From an uncultured Alphaproteobacteria bacterium (GTDB lineage: Bacteria; Pseudomonadota; Alphaproteobacteria; Rhizobiales; Aestuariivirgaceae), in contig CAMFKI010000001.1 in the NCBI GenBank assembly GCA_945957365.1, forward strand, positions 62,001 to 126,000: 64,000 nucleotides of DNA, in the 5' to 3' direction. Below the pieces are notes generated by a model that was not told the origin of the DNA, ran no database searches, and saw nothing but the letters and a program-made list of their open reading frames with translations. Shown here one piece after another: positions 1 through 9,026 of this stretch. The translations under genes and the position numbers were made by a program. The stretch's first letter is position 1; each line of letters begins with the position of its first letter.

Positions 1-1295
1 GTGTCGGGCGGCAGGGCCTCGATGCCAGCCCGCAGCGACGTCGACATGCCCTCGGCAAAACGGCCATTGTGCACCAGCGTCACCGGCAGGCCGTCGAGCG
101 CCCCGGCGATCGCCGCCGCATCGCGCCCGGTCACCACCACGGTCAGGTCCGCCGCCTGGCGCATCGCGGCGACGCTGCGGCGGATCATCGGCTGGCCGTG
201 CACGTCGGCGAGCAGCTTGTTCGACCCCATGCGCGACGACTGGCCGGCCGCCAGCACCACGGCGGCGACGCGCGGCGCGCGCTGCGGCTTGGGCTTTCCC
301 TCGCGCGGGCTGGGCCGCGTGGGGATTTCGGCGAGGAGACCGCCCGCACCCATGTCCATGATGTCCTCGGGCGTCACCGTCAGCCCGGCCATCACGCGCG
401 CCAGCACCCAGTCGAAGCCGTTGAGCTTGGGGCTGCGCGCGCAGGAGGGAACGCCGATCACCGGCACGTCCCCGAGGGTTCCGAACATCATCAGGTTGCC
501 CGGATCCACCGGCATGCCGAGGTGCAGCACCATGCCGCCGGCCTTGCTCACCGCCATGGGAATGACGTCGCCACGGTCGGTGATCGCCGACGCGCCGAAC
601 ACCAGTATGGGGTCGCAGCCCAGCGCATTCATCGCGGCGATGGCGGCCGTCACCTCGGCGATGTCATGCTCCACCACCCGCACGGCGGCCAGTGTTCCAC
701 TTAGCGCGGCGATGCGCTCGCGCATGGCCTCTTCGGATTTCGCGATGATCGACGGCTTGGTCTGCGGCAGGCGGGTGATGACCAGTCCCGCCCGCTTGTC
801 GCGGAAACCCGCCACCCGAACGAGCGGCTCGTTGCCGATGATCGCCAGCGCCTTCGCCAGCACGGCGCGCGGCACGGCGAAGGGGATCACCTTCACGGTG
901 GCCACCATCTCGCGCTCCTCGACGATGGCGAAGGGCTGCACGGTGGCCAGCGTCAGGCTCTCGTGCAGGCGGTTCAGCGCCCGCACGCGTTCGACGTCGA
1001 CGATGGCGAGGCCGTGGCAGGTCGCATGGAGATTGGCGCGGCCGGTGAACGGGGCCTGCGCCGTGGTGCCCTCCGCACCGACGATCTTCGCCACCGCCGC
1101 AGCTGCGTCATCCTCCGGCACGTCGTCGGGCGAGAGTCGCGCCGCGAAGACGTGGCCGACACCCGAGGCTTTCAGCACGGCGATATCGTCGGCCGTCAGC
1201 GTACGGCCCTTCTTGAACATGCCGGCGTCATGCTTCAACGAATGCGCGAGGATGGCCCCCTCGGCATCGTCCAGCGGCAGTTCCCCGAAGGTCAT
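1..1295 (-). CDS. Molybdopterin-binding / MobA-like nucleotidyltransferase fusion protein (3' part missing)
   Basis: Reading the minus strand from the ATG at 1295 gives an open frame that runs off the left edge, so the C-terminus is absent. The first ~330 residues resemble the MoeA/CinA-type molybdopterin-binding fold, starting MTFGELPLDDAEG. After a short linker comes an NTP-transferase domain with the signature LAAGQSSRMGSNKLL, as in MobA/MocA enzymes that attach a nucleotide to molybdopterin. The ATG lies just beyond the TGA of the XdhC Rossmann gene (1297), so the two are probably co-translated. Inference: it makes the cytosine-dinucleotide form of the cofactor needed by the CoxSLM hydroxylase encoded upstream. 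The fusion is common in alphaproteobacterial cox loci. Confidence 0.8.
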   Translation of the reverse strand, partial: MTFGELPLDDAEGAILAHSLKHDAGMFKKGRTLTADDIAVLKASGVGHVFAARLSPDDVPEDDAAAAVAKIVGAEGTTAQAPFTGRANLHATCHGLAIVDVERVRALNRLHESLTLATVQPFAIVEEREMVATVKVIPFAVPRAVLAKALAIIGNEPLVRVAGFRDKRAGLVITRLPQTKPSIIAKSEEAMRERIAALSGTLAAVRVVEHDIAEVTAAIAAMNALGCDPILVFGASAITDRGDVIPMAVSKAGGMVLHLGMPVDPGNLMMFGTLGDVPVIGVPSCARSPKLNGFDWVLARVMAGLTVTPEDIMDMGAGGLLAEIPTRPSPREGKPKPQRAPRVAAVVLAAGQSSRMGSNKLLADVHGQPMIRRSVAAMRQAADLTVVVTGRDAAAIAGALDGLPVTLVHNGRFAEGMSTSLRAGIEALPPD

Positions 1296-1296
1296 G

Positions 1297-1965
1297 TCAG
1301 CTGCCCAGCCTCAGGCAGCGCGTCACCTCGCCCATGATCGACACCGCGATCTCGGGCGCGCCCTTGGCGCCGATGTTGAGGCCGATCGGACCATGGATGC
1401 GCGCCAGCTGGTCCTCGCTGAAGCCCTGATCGCGCAGCCTCTGGCCGCGCGACGCTTGCGTCTTCTTCGAGCCGAGGGCGCCGATGTAGAACACGTCGGA
1501 TTTCAGGGCGGCATGCAGTGCGGGATCGTCGATCTTCGGATCGTGCGTCAGCGCGATCAGCGCGGTGCGCGGGTCGAGGCCGATGCGCGGGATCACCTCG
1601 TCCGGCCACTCGGCGTGAAGCGCGATGCCGGGGAAGCGTGCGCCCGTCGCGAAGGCGCCGCGCGGATCGATGACGGTGACGTCATAGCCCAGCTGCTGCG
1701 CGATGGGGATCACGCTCTGCGCGATGTGGACGGCGCCGATGATGACAAGGCGCAGCGGCGGATTGTGGATGTTGATGAACTGCCCGTCATGGCTTCCCGA
1801 CTGGTCGAAGCGGAAGGCCTCGTCGAGCTTCTCCGCCAGCGGGTCCGCTGCCGCCGCACCGCGCGGCACGATGCGCTGTTCGCCGGTCTCCAGATTGGTG
1901 ATCAGCGCCACCGCCTGCCGGCCGGCACGCGCCGCCAGCAGCTGTTCGAGGATGTCGCGCTTCAA
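1297..1965 (-). CDS. XdhC/CoxI family protein, Rossmann-domain half
   Basis: This 222-residue protein matches the C-terminal (XdhC_C, Rossmann) part of XdhC/CoxI proteins, which bind molybdenum cofactor, promote its sulfuration and help insert it into xanthine dehydrogenase-like enzymes. The stretch LRLVIIGAVHIAQSVIPIA is the expected nucleotide-binding beta-alpha turn. The start is a TTG at 1965 that overlaps the stop of the preceding gene as TTGA, which implies translational coupling; no other start fits as well. In many bacteria this half is joined to the XdhC N-terminal domain, but here the two halves are separate proteins. Confidence 0.85.
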   Translation of the reverse strand: MKRDILEQLLAARAGRQAVALITNLETGEQRIVPRGAAAADPLAEKLDEAFRFDQSGSHDGQFINIHNPPLRLVIIGAVHIAQSVIPIAQQLGYDVTVIDPRGAFATGARFPGIALHAEWPDEVIPRIGLDPRTALIALTHDPKIDDPALHAALKSDVFYIGALGSKKTQASRGQRLRDQGFSEDQLARIHGPIGLNIGAKGAPEIAVSIMGEVTRCLRLGS

Positions 1966-2285
1966 TTGATCGGCTCCACATAGACCCCGATGCGTCCGCC
2001 GCAGGCGAGGCCGACCTTCCAGGCCGTCTCGTCGGCGACACCGAACTGCAGCAGCTTCGGCTTGCCGCTGGCGATGATGTCGACGGCCTCGGTGACCACC
2101 GCGCCCTCGACGCAGCCGCCGGAGACGGAGCCGATGAAGTTTCCCTCATCGTCTATGACGAGCTGGCTGCCGATGGGCTGCGGGGCGGAGCCCCAGGTTT
2201 CCACCACCGTGGCAATCGCCACCTTGCGCCCGGCCTTCAACCAGTCGGATGCCTGTTCGAGAATGGTATGATCGGACGCGGCCAT
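1962..2285 (-). CDS. XdhC family protein, N-terminal-domain half (CoxF-like)
   Basis: This 107-residue protein is the XdhC_CoxI N-terminal domain. Its core TVVETWGSAPQPIGSQLVI and the conserved SGGCVEGAVV segment, with a cysteine expected near the cofactor, are typical of the family. The ATG at 2285 is chosen because AAAGGAG lies 8 bases upstream; an in-frame extension further upstream would read through a palindromic repeat and the end of the coxE gene. It presumably works with the overlapping downstream Rossmann-domain protein as one functional XdhC for maturation of the CoxL active site. Confidence 0.85.
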   Translation of the reverse strand: MAASDHTILEQASDWLKAGRKVAIATVVETWGSAPQPIGSQLVIDDEGNFIGSVSGGCVEGAVVTEAVDIIASGKPKLLQFGVADETAWKVGLACGGRIGVYVEPIN

Positions 2286-2311
2286 GGGTTGGCTCCTTTG
2301 AAAACTCGGCT

Positions 2312-2383
2312 CGTCATCCCGGCGAAAGCCGGGACCCCGCTTCGGGCCCTGAAAGCTGGGCCCCGGCTTTCGCCGGGGTGACG
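2312..2383. repeat. Palindromic intergenic repeat, family A (full copy)
   Basis: Two GC-rich hairpin arms, each a version of CCCGGCGAAAGCCGGG, face each other with CGTCA/TGACG ends. The same element recurs at 17558-17632 and 47246-47329, with a half copy near 4591. This copy overlaps the 3' end of the coxE gene and supplies its last ~25 codons. Such short mobile-like palindromes are frequent in alphaproteobacterial genomes. Confidence 0.85.
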
Positions 2384-3642
2384 GAAGGTGGGGGTGAAAC
2401 CTGCCGCAGCCATCTTTTGGGATCATGCTCCGGCCCCGGCGCCCCCGCAAGCGCGCCGGCCAGATCCTGCAGGCTGTCGAGGGAATGCACCGGGCGGAAC
2501 TCGTCGACATAAGGCATCATCGCGCGCACGCCACCGGCCAGTGCCTGGAAGCCTTCGAAGCGTAGCAGCGGGTTCAGCCACACGATGCGCTTGGTCTGGC
2601 GGCGCAGGCGCTCCATCTCGTGGGCCAGCGTGCCCGCGTCCTCGCGGTCGAGGCCGTCGGTCATGATCAGCACCTGGGCGCCCTGGGTCAGCACGCGGCG
2701 CGCCCAGTGATAGTTGAAATCCTTCAGCGTTGTGCCGATGCGGGTGCCGCCGGACCAGTCCTTCACCGCGGAGGACACCTTGGTCATCGCCTCGTCGATA
2801 TCGCGGCGCTGCAGCTCGCGCGTCACGTTTGTAAGGCGCGTACCGAACAGGAAGACATGCACCCGGTCACGGTCATTGCTGAGCGCATGGAGAAAGTGCA
2901 GGAACATGCGCGAATAATTGGAGCACGAGCCCGAGATGTCGCACAGCACCACGAGCGGCGGTTCGTGCCACTGCTTCTCGCGGCGCTCGAGATCGATGAA
3001 ATGGCCTCCTGCCCGCAGCGAGCCCTTCAGGGTGCGGCGCATGTCGATGGCGGTGCCCACGGCTGCGCGCTGCCAGCGGCGCGTCCGTACCTCGGTCCGG
3101 TGCATGCGGAGCCGGGCGATGGCCTGCCGCGCCTGCGCCTGCTCGGCCACCGTCATCTGCTCGAAATCCTTGCGGCGCAGCACCTCGTCGGCGGAGGCGG
3201 TGAAGGTGGCGTCGACTTCGAGCTCGTCCTTCTTCTGGCGCTGCTGGCTCTGGGTTTCGTGGGTATCGAACATCGCTTCGGCGAGGCGGCGGAAGCCGGC
3301 CTTCTTCGCCTCCTCGGGGGCGTTTCGGGCAATCGAATGGAAGAACAGCTGCATCAGCTGCTCCAGCATCTTGGGCTTCTTCCAGAACACGTGAAACGCC
3401 TGGTCGAAGACCTCGCGCTGGTCGCGGCGCTTCACGAAGACGGCATGCAGCGTCCAGTAGAAATCATCGCGCGTCCGGAGCGAGCCCGACATTGCCGCAT
3501 CGAGCGCATCGAGCACCGCACCCGGCCCCACCGGAATGCCCGCCTCGCGCAGCACGCGGGCGAAATGCATGATGTTCTCCGCCAGCCGGCCCGAGATCGG
3601 GCGCTGGTTCTCGTTGGCGGGGGTGGAGAACGGGTTCTGCAT
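2314..3642 (-). CDS. coxE: CoxE-type VWA domain protein
   Basis: This 442-residue protein carries a C-terminal von Willebrand A domain with the MIDAS motif DISGS, a downstream threonine region (SGGTRIGTTL) and an acidic loop (MTDGLDRED). CoxE proteins pair with a MoxR/CoxD ATPase and help assemble the Mo-Cu or Mo site of CO dehydrogenase-like enzymes. It starts 6 bases after the moxR-like stop, consistent with one transcript. The normal family end appears to lie around the LAGALAGAPGPEHD segment. The final ~25 residues (VTPAKAGAQL...) are encoded by a palindromic repeat and are probably an acquired tail. Confidence 0.85.
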   Translation of the reverse strand: MQNPFSTPANENQRPISGRLAENIMHFARVLREAGIPVGPGAVLDALDAAMSGSLRTRDDFYWTLHAVFVKRRDQREVFDQAFHVFWKKPKMLEQLMQLFFHSIARNAPEEAKKAGFRRLAEAMFDTHETQSQQRQKKDELEVDATFTASADEVLRRKDFEQMTVAEQAQARQAIARLRMHRTEVRTRRWQRAAVGTAIDMRRTLKGSLRAGGHFIDLERREKQWHEPPLVVLCDISGSCSNYSRMFLHFLHALSNDRDRVHVFLFGTRLTNVTRELQRRDIDEAMTKVSSAVKDWSGGTRIGTTLKDFNYHWARRVLTQGAQVLIMTDGLDREDAGTLAHEMERLRRQTKRIVWLNPLLRFEGFQALAGGVRAMMPYVDEFRPVHSLDSLQDLAGALAGAPGPEHDPKRWLRQVSPPPSVTPAKAGAQLSGPEAGSRLSPG

Positions 3643-3647
3643 GGCCC

Positions 3648-4571
3648 TTATGTATGCGACATCGTCCGGATTTCATCCTTGATCTGATCGAGGATGCGCT
3701 TGGCCTCGGTGCCCTGCATGCGGCTGATGTCGTCCTGGTACTTCAAGAGAACGCCCAGCGTGTCGTTCACCATCTGCGGGTCGAGCGACAGTGCGTCGAG
3801 CTCGTGCAGCGCCGTTACCCAGTCCAGCGTCTCGGCGACACCCGGCGCCTTGTAGAGATCGCCGCCGCGCAGGGACTGCACGAACAGCACCACCTCCTTC
3901 GCGAGGTCGTCGGAGGCCTTCGGGCGGCGCGCCTTGACGATTTCCAGCTCGCGCTTGGCGTCCGGATAACCTACCCAGTGGTAGAGGCAGCGCCGCTTCA
4001 GCGCGTCATGCACCTCGCGGGTACGGTTGGAGGTGATGATGACGATCGGCGGCTCCTCCGCCCTGATGGTGCCGAGCTCGGGGATGGTCACCTGGAAATC
4101 GGAGAGCACTTCGAGCAAGAAGGCCTCGAAGGCCTCATCCGTGCGGTCGAGTTCGTCGATGAGCAGCACCGGCGCCTGCCCCTTCGGCGCTTCGAGTGCC
4201 TGCAGCAGGGCACGCTTGATGAGGAAGCGTTCGGCGAAGATGTCATTGCCCAGCCGCTCGCGGTCGAGTTCGCCCGCGGCTTCGGCCAAACGGATTTCGA
4301 TCATCTGGGCGGAATAGTTCCACTCATAAACGGCCGAGTTGATGTCGAGGCCCTCGTAGCACTGCAGCCGGATGAGCTTGCGGCCCAGCGTCTCCGCCAG
4401 CACCTTGGCGATCTCGGTCTTGCCGACGCCCGCCTCGCCCTCGAGGAACAGCGGCCGGCCCATCTTGAGCGACAGGAACACCACGGTGGCGAGGTCGCGC
4501 CCCGCGATATAGCCCGTCGAGCGCAGGAGCTTCACGGTGTCGTCGATGCTGGTCGGCACTTTGCTGGTCAT
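3648..4571 (-). CDS. coxD: MoxR family AAA+ ATPase (CoxD-like)
   Basis: This 307-residue AAA+ ATPase has Walker A GEAGVGKT at residues 45-52, Walker B LLIDELDR near residue 140, and sensor region ITSNRTREVHDALKRRCL. MoxR/CoxD proteins act as chaperone-like ATPases with a VWA partner, here the adjacent CoxE. In Oligotropha CoxD is needed to build the active-site cluster of CO dehydrogenase. A hairpin terminator and a half-copy palindromic repeat separate it from coxM, so it may be transcribed by read-through or from its own promoter. Confidence 0.88.
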   Translation of the reverse strand: MTSKVPTSIDDTVKLLRSTGYIAGRDLATVVFLSLKMGRPLFLEGEAGVGKTEIAKVLAETLGRKLIRLQCYEGLDINSAVYEWNYSAQMIEIRLAEAAGELDRERLGNDIFAERFLIKRALLQALEAPKGQAPVLLIDELDRTDEAFEAFLLEVLSDFQVTIPELGTIRAEEPPIVIITSNRTREVHDALKRRCLYHWVGYPDAKRELEIVKARRPKASDDLAKEVVLFVQSLRGGDLYKAPGVAETLDWVTALHELDALSLDPQMVNDTLGVLLKYQDDISRMQGTEAKRILDQIKDEIRTMSHT

Positions 4572-4590
4572 TCTTCACCCACCTTATGAT

Positions 4591-4622
4591 GGCGTCACCC
4601 CAGCTTTCGCTGGCATGACGCC
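4591..4622. repeat. Palindromic intergenic repeat, family A (half copy)
   Basis: A single hairpin arm, GGCGTCACCCCAGC...GCTGGCATGACGCC, matches one half of the family A element. It lies just upstream of the moxR-like start, between it and the terminator after coxM. Confidence 0.7.
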
Positions 4623-4637
4623 GATTGGGGAAAACAG

Positions 4638-4670
4638 AAAAAGGCCCGCGACCGATGCGCGGGCCTTTTT
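4638..4670 (-). terminator. Strong rho-independent terminator after coxM
   Basis: A perfect 13-bp stem, AAAAAGGCCCGCG with its complement, closes a 7-base loop, with A-runs on one side and T-runs on the other. It could stop transcription in either direction, but on the minus strand it lies 17 bases after the coxM stop. It would separate the structural coxSLM genes from the maturation genes. Confidence 0.85.
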
Positions 4671-4686
4671 CATGCAATCGTCAAGC

Positions 4687-5475
4687 TTACTTCGCCGCGT
4701 CCACGGCGCGCTTGGCCATGACCGTGATCAAGTGTGCGCGGTATTCGGACGAGGCGTGGAGATCGCTGTTGAGGTCCTTGGCCGGAACCGAAGCCCCGGC
4801 GAGGGAGGCGGAGGCGAAGCCCTTGCCGAGTGCTGTTTCCAGCGTGGAGGCACGGAACACGCCGGCCCCTGCCCCGGTCACCGCGACCCGCGGGCCATCC
4901 GCGGTATCCGCCGCGAAGACGCCGACCATGGCATAGCGCGAGGCCGGGTTCGGGAACTTGGCGTAGCCCGCCTTCTTCGGGATCGGGAACTCGATCGCCG
5001 TGATCACCTCACCGTCCTGAAGCGCCGTCGAGAACATGCCGGTGAAGAAGTCGGCCGCCTTGATCGTGCGAGCGTTGGTGTGGATCGTGGCGCCGAGGCC
5101 CAGGCAGGCGGAGGGATAGTCCGCCGCCGGATCATTGTTGGCGACCGAACCGCCGATCGTGCCTTTGTGGCGCACGTGCGGGTCGCCGATGCCGCCCGCC
5201 AGTGCGGCGAGCGCCGGGATCGCCTTCCTGACGTCGGCGCTGTTGGCCACCTCGGCGTGCGTGGTGCCCGCCTTGATGACCAAGGTGGCACCGGCCGAAA
5301 TGCCGCTGTTCTTCAGCGCACCCAGGTCGATGATGTCGGAGGGCGAGGCCAGGCCCTGCTTCATCGCAGGGATCAGCGTCATGCCGCCGGACATGTACTT
5401 GGCCTCGGGCTTGGCCTTGGCCGCTTTCACCGCGTCGTCGACCGAGGCGGGGCGATGGTAATTGAAGTTGTCCAT
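4687..5475 (-). CDS. coxM: Molybdenum hydroxylase FAD-binding subunit (CoxM-like)
   Basis: This 262-residue protein belongs to the CoxM/CutM FAD subunit family, which passes electrons from the 2Fe-2S subunit to FAD and then to an acceptor. It shows the FAD motifs AKYMSGGMTLIPAMK (near residue 27) and GTIGGSVANNDPAADYP (near residue 108). GGGAGGA lies ahead of the ATG at 5475, and the gene starts 18 bases after the coxL stop. The S-L-M gene order is that usually reported for form II clusters, whereas form I clusters are M-S-L. Confidence 0.9.
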   Translation of the reverse strand: MDNFNYHRPASVDDAVKAAKAKPEAKYMSGGMTLIPAMKQGLASPSDIIDLGALKNSGISAGATLVIKAGTTHAEVANSADVRKAIPALAALAGGIGDPHVRHKGTIGGSVANNDPAADYPSACLGLGATIHTNARTIKAADFFTGMFSTALQDGEVITAIEFPIPKKAGYAKFPNPASRYAMVGVFAADTADGPRVAVTGAGAGVFRASTLETALGKGFASASLAGASVPAKDLNSDLHASSEYRAHLITVMAKRAVDAAK

Positions 5476-5493
5476 GTGTCTGGTCCTCCCGCC

Positions 5494-7860
5494 TTATTCC
5501 GCAGCCTTCTTGAGGTGCTGCAATTGCTGCCACACGACGTGCGGCGTCGCCGGCATGGGCACGTCCACCACGCCCAGCGCATCGGTCACCGCGTTCATCA
5601 CGGCTGCCGGAGAGGCGATGGCGCCGGCCTCGCCGCAGCCCTTCATGCCGAGCGGGTTGCTCGGACAGGGCGTACAGGTGAAGCCCAGCTTGTAGGACGG
5701 CACGTCGGACGCGCGCGGCATCTGGTAGTCCATGTAGGAACCGGTCAGCAGCTGGCCCGACTCCTTGTCATAGACGCAGCCTTCGGCCAGCGCCTGGCCG
5801 ATGCCCTGGGTGATGCCGCCATGCACCTGGCCCTCGACGATCATCGGGTTGATGACGTTGCCGAAGTCGTCCACCGCCGTGTAGTTGACAACGCTGGTGA
5901 CGCCGGTGTCGCCGTCGATCTCGACCTCGGCGATGTGCACGCCGGCCGGGAACACGAAGTTCGACGGGTCATGGAAGGCGCTCTCCTTCAGGCCCGGCTC
6001 GATCTCGGCCGAGTTGAACTTGTGCGCCACGTAAGCCGACAGCGCCACCTCGCCGAAGGCCATCTTCTTGTCGGTGCCCTTCACGGTGAAGGTGCCGTTC
6101 TTGAACTCGATGTCGTCGACCGAGCTTTCCATCACGGCGGCGGCGATGCGCTTGGCCTTGGCCTCGACCTTGTCGAGCGCCTTGGAGATCGCCGTCATGC
6201 CGACCGCACCCGAGCGCGAGCCATAGGTGCCCATGCCGAACTGCACCTTGTCGGTGTCGCCATGGACGATCGCCACGTTGTTGATGTCGACGCCAAGGCG
6301 GTCCGACACCAGCTGCGCGAAGGTCGTCTCGTGGCCCTGGCCGTGGCTGTGGGAACCCGTGAGGATCTCCACCGTGCCGACCGGGTTCACGCGCACTTCA
6401 GCCGACTCCCACAGGCCGACGCCCGCACCCAGCGAACCGATCGCCGCCGACGGCGCGATGCCGCAGGCCTCGATGTAGGCCGAGTAGCCGAGGCCGCGGA
6501 AGTTGCCCTTGGCGGCGGAGGCCGCCTTGCGCGACGCGAAGCCCTTCACGTCGGCGATCTCGAGCGCCTTGTCGAGGGCCGCCGCATAGTCGCCCGCGTC
6601 GTAGCACATGATGACCGGCGTCTGGTGCGGGAAGGATGAGACGAAGTTCTTCCGGCGGAATTCCGCCGGATCCATCTTCAGTTCGCGCGCCGCGGTCTCG
6701 ACGATGCGCTCGACCACGTAGGTGGCCTCCGGACGACCGGCACCGCGATAGGCGTCGACCGGGGCGGTGTTGGTGTAGATCGCATCCACCTCGGCATAGA
6801 TCGCCGGGATGTTGTACTGGCCCGACAGCAGCGTGGCGTAGAGATAGGTCGGCACGCAGGACGCGAAGGTCGAGAGGTAGGCACCCATCGCCGCCTTGGT
6901 GTGGACCTTGAAGCCGATGATCTTGCCGCCGGCATCGGTCGCCAGTTCGGCATGGGTCACGTGGTCGCGGCCATGCGCGTCGGCGAGGAAGCTCTCGCTG
7001 CGCTCGCCGGTCCACTTGACCGGGCGGCCGCCGACGAACTTCGAGGCCCAGACGCAGACCACCTCTTCGGCATAGATGAAGATCTTGGAGCCGAAGCCGC
7101 CGCCCACGTCGGGCGCGATGACGCGCAGCTTGTGCTCGGGAGCGAGGCCGTGGAAGGCCGAGATCACCAGACGCGCCACGTGCGGGTTCTGGCTCGTGGT
7201 GTAGAGCGTGTAATGGTCAGCGCCCGTGTCGTAGTAGCCGATGGCCGCGCGCGGCTCCATGGCGTTGGGAATCAGGCGGTTGTTGACCAGGTCGACCTTG
7301 GTGACATGCGCGGCGCGCTTGAAGGCGGCGTCCGTCGCGGCCTCGTCGCCGATCGACCAGTTGAACACCCGGTTGTCGGGCGCCACGTCGTGGATCTGCG
7401 CCTTGTGGCCCATGGCCTCGGCGACGTCGACGACGTGCGGCAGCACGCCGTAGTCGACATCGACCGCCGCGGCGGCGGCCTTGGCCTGGTCACGCGTCTC
7501 GGCGATGACGACGGCCACGTGGTCACCCACATAACGCACCTTGCCGAGCGCCAGGATCGGGTGCGGGCCGGCCTTCATCGGCGAGCCGTCCTTGGAATGG
7601 ATCATCCAGCCGCAGATCAGGCCGCCGAGCTTGGTGGCCGCCACGTCCTCACCGGTGAACACGCCGACCACGCCCGGCATCTTCTTCGCCGCCGAGGTGT
7701 CGATCTTGTTGATCGTCGCATGCGCATGGGGGCTGCGCACGAAATAGGCGTAGGTCTGCTTGGGCAGGTTGATGTCGTCGGTGTAGTTGCCCTTGCCGGT
7801 GAGGAAGCGATGGTCTTCCTTGCGCTTGACGCGCGCGCCGATGCCGGTTCCGTTGTCCAT
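5494..7860 (-). CDS. coxL: Molybdenum hydroxylase large subunit, form II CoxL-like
   Basis: This 788-residue molybdopterin-binding subunit of the xanthine dehydrogenase / CO dehydrogenase family has the cofactor-binding GGGFGSK (about residue 253) and the C-terminal catalytic-glutamate motif GCGEAG. Its active-site loop reads AYRGAGR (about residues 370-376). Form I CO dehydrogenases have AYRCSFR, in which the cysteine binds copper; here there is no cysteine, so this is form II and may oxidise a substrate other than CO. The ATG at 7860 is preferred because GGGGAGGA precedes it; a GTG at 7881 that overlaps the coxS stop is an alternative. Confidence 0.9.
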   Translation of the reverse strand: MDNGTGIGARVKRKEDHRFLTGKGNYTDDINLPKQTYAYFVRSPHAHATINKIDTSAAKKMPGVVGVFTGEDVAATKLGGLICGWMIHSKDGSPMKAGPHPILALGKVRYVGDHVAVVIAETRDQAKAAAAAVDVDYGVLPHVVDVAEAMGHKAQIHDVAPDNRVFNWSIGDEAATDAAFKRAAHVTKVDLVNNRLIPNAMEPRAAIGYYDTGADHYTLYTTSQNPHVARLVISAFHGLAPEHKLRVIAPDVGGGFGSKIFIYAEEVVCVWASKFVGGRPVKWTGERSESFLADAHGRDHVTHAELATDAGGKIIGFKVHTKAAMGAYLSTFASCVPTYLYATLLSGQYNIPAIYAEVDAIYTNTAPVDAYRGAGRPEATYVVERIVETAARELKMDPAEFRRKNFVSSFPHQTPVIMCYDAGDYAAALDKALEIADVKGFASRKAASAAKGNFRGLGYSAYIEACGIAPSAAIGSLGAGVGLWESAEVRVNPVGTVEILTGSHSHGQGHETTFAQLVSDRLGVDINNVAIVHGDTDKVQFGMGTYGSRSGAVGMTAISKALDKVEAKAKRIAAAVMESSVDDIEFKNGTFTVKGTDKKMAFGEVALSAYVAHKFNSAEIEPGLKESAFHDPSNFVFPAGVHIAEVEIDGDTGVTSVVNYTAVDDFGNVINPMIVEGQVHGGITQGIGQALAEGCVYDKESGQLLTGSYMDYQMPRASDVPSYKLGFTCTPCPSNPLGMKGCGEAGAIASPAAVMNAVTDALGVVDVPMPATPHVVWQQLQHLKKAAE

Positions 7861-7877
7861 TGTCTGGTCCTCCCCGA

Positions 7878-8342
<465 letters not shown>

Positions 8343-8597
8343 ATGGGTCCTCCCGATTTGGACTCCGCAGGCCGGTTTATCCGCAACCGCGCAGACACGC
8401 GCAGTTGTCCGGTCCTGAGGAATTCTCTGATTGCCGGGTTGCATACTCAACCGCGAATTTCGAACCGTCAAGGGTGCGCAGGATGCCCGGAGTGAGCAAA
8501 AAGTCTTATGACTCAACGTTGCTGCAGCGCACACGCAAATCCGCCGCAGCCCTTGTCGCGTAACTGCCTCGAAATCAGCCAGCCCACGGAGTCTGCC

Positions 8598-9023
8598 ATG
8601 CGCCTGATCATGTGCCTGCTCGCCGTTTTCCTGTCCCTCGCGCTGCCGGTCCGCGCAGATGCCCTCTCCGCCCAGGACGAGGCGGATTTCCGCGCCGTCA
8701 TCGCCGACCAGATCGCCGCCTTCGAGGCCGACGATTCCGCCCGCGCCTACAGCCATGCCGCGCCGATCATCCGCGAGCTCTTCCCCGACCCCGAGCGCTT
8801 CATGGGGATGGTCAAGCAGGGTTACCAGCCGGTCTACCGGGCGAAGTCCTACAGCTTCGGCAAGGCCGGCTTCTCCGCCTCGGGCCGGCCGATCCAGCGT
8901 GTCACCATCGTCGGCCCTGACGGGCTCACCTACGAGGCGATCTACACCATGGAACGCCAGCCCGACGGCAGCTGGGAAATCACCGGCTGCGCCCTGGTGC
9001 GCTCGCCCGACATCAGTGCCTGA
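8598..9023 (+). CDS. DUF4864 secreted protein
   Basis: This 141-residue protein has a clear signal peptide (MRLIMCLLAVFLSLALPVRA) followed by a DUF4864-type NTF2-like domain. Recognisable family features are IAAFEADDSARAYSHAAP near residue 45 and the MVKQGYQPVYR segment. The function of the family is unknown. The ATG at 8598 is chosen because the signal peptide begins there. It is monocistronic, divergent from coxS and convergent with the spermidine synthase-like gene, whose stop lies 4 bases away. Confidence 0.8.
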   Translation: MRLIMCLLAVFLSLALPVRADALSAQDEADFRAVIADQIAAFEADDSARAYSHAAPIIRELFPDPERFMGMVKQGYQPVYRAKSYSFGKAGFSASGRPIQRVTIVGPDGLTYEAIYTMERQPDGSWEITGCALVRSPDISA

Positions 9024-9026
9024 TCG

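Noticed and set aside
1..1983. 660-residue open frame on the plus strand
   Set aside because: It lies opposite the xdhC and MoeA/MobA-like genes, has low-complexity Ala/Arg/Ser content and no domain. It is a codon-bias shadow.
4537..6639. 700-residue open frame on the plus strand
   Set aside because: It is antisense to coxM and coxL, with no recognisable domain and His/Arg-rich composition typical of a shadow.
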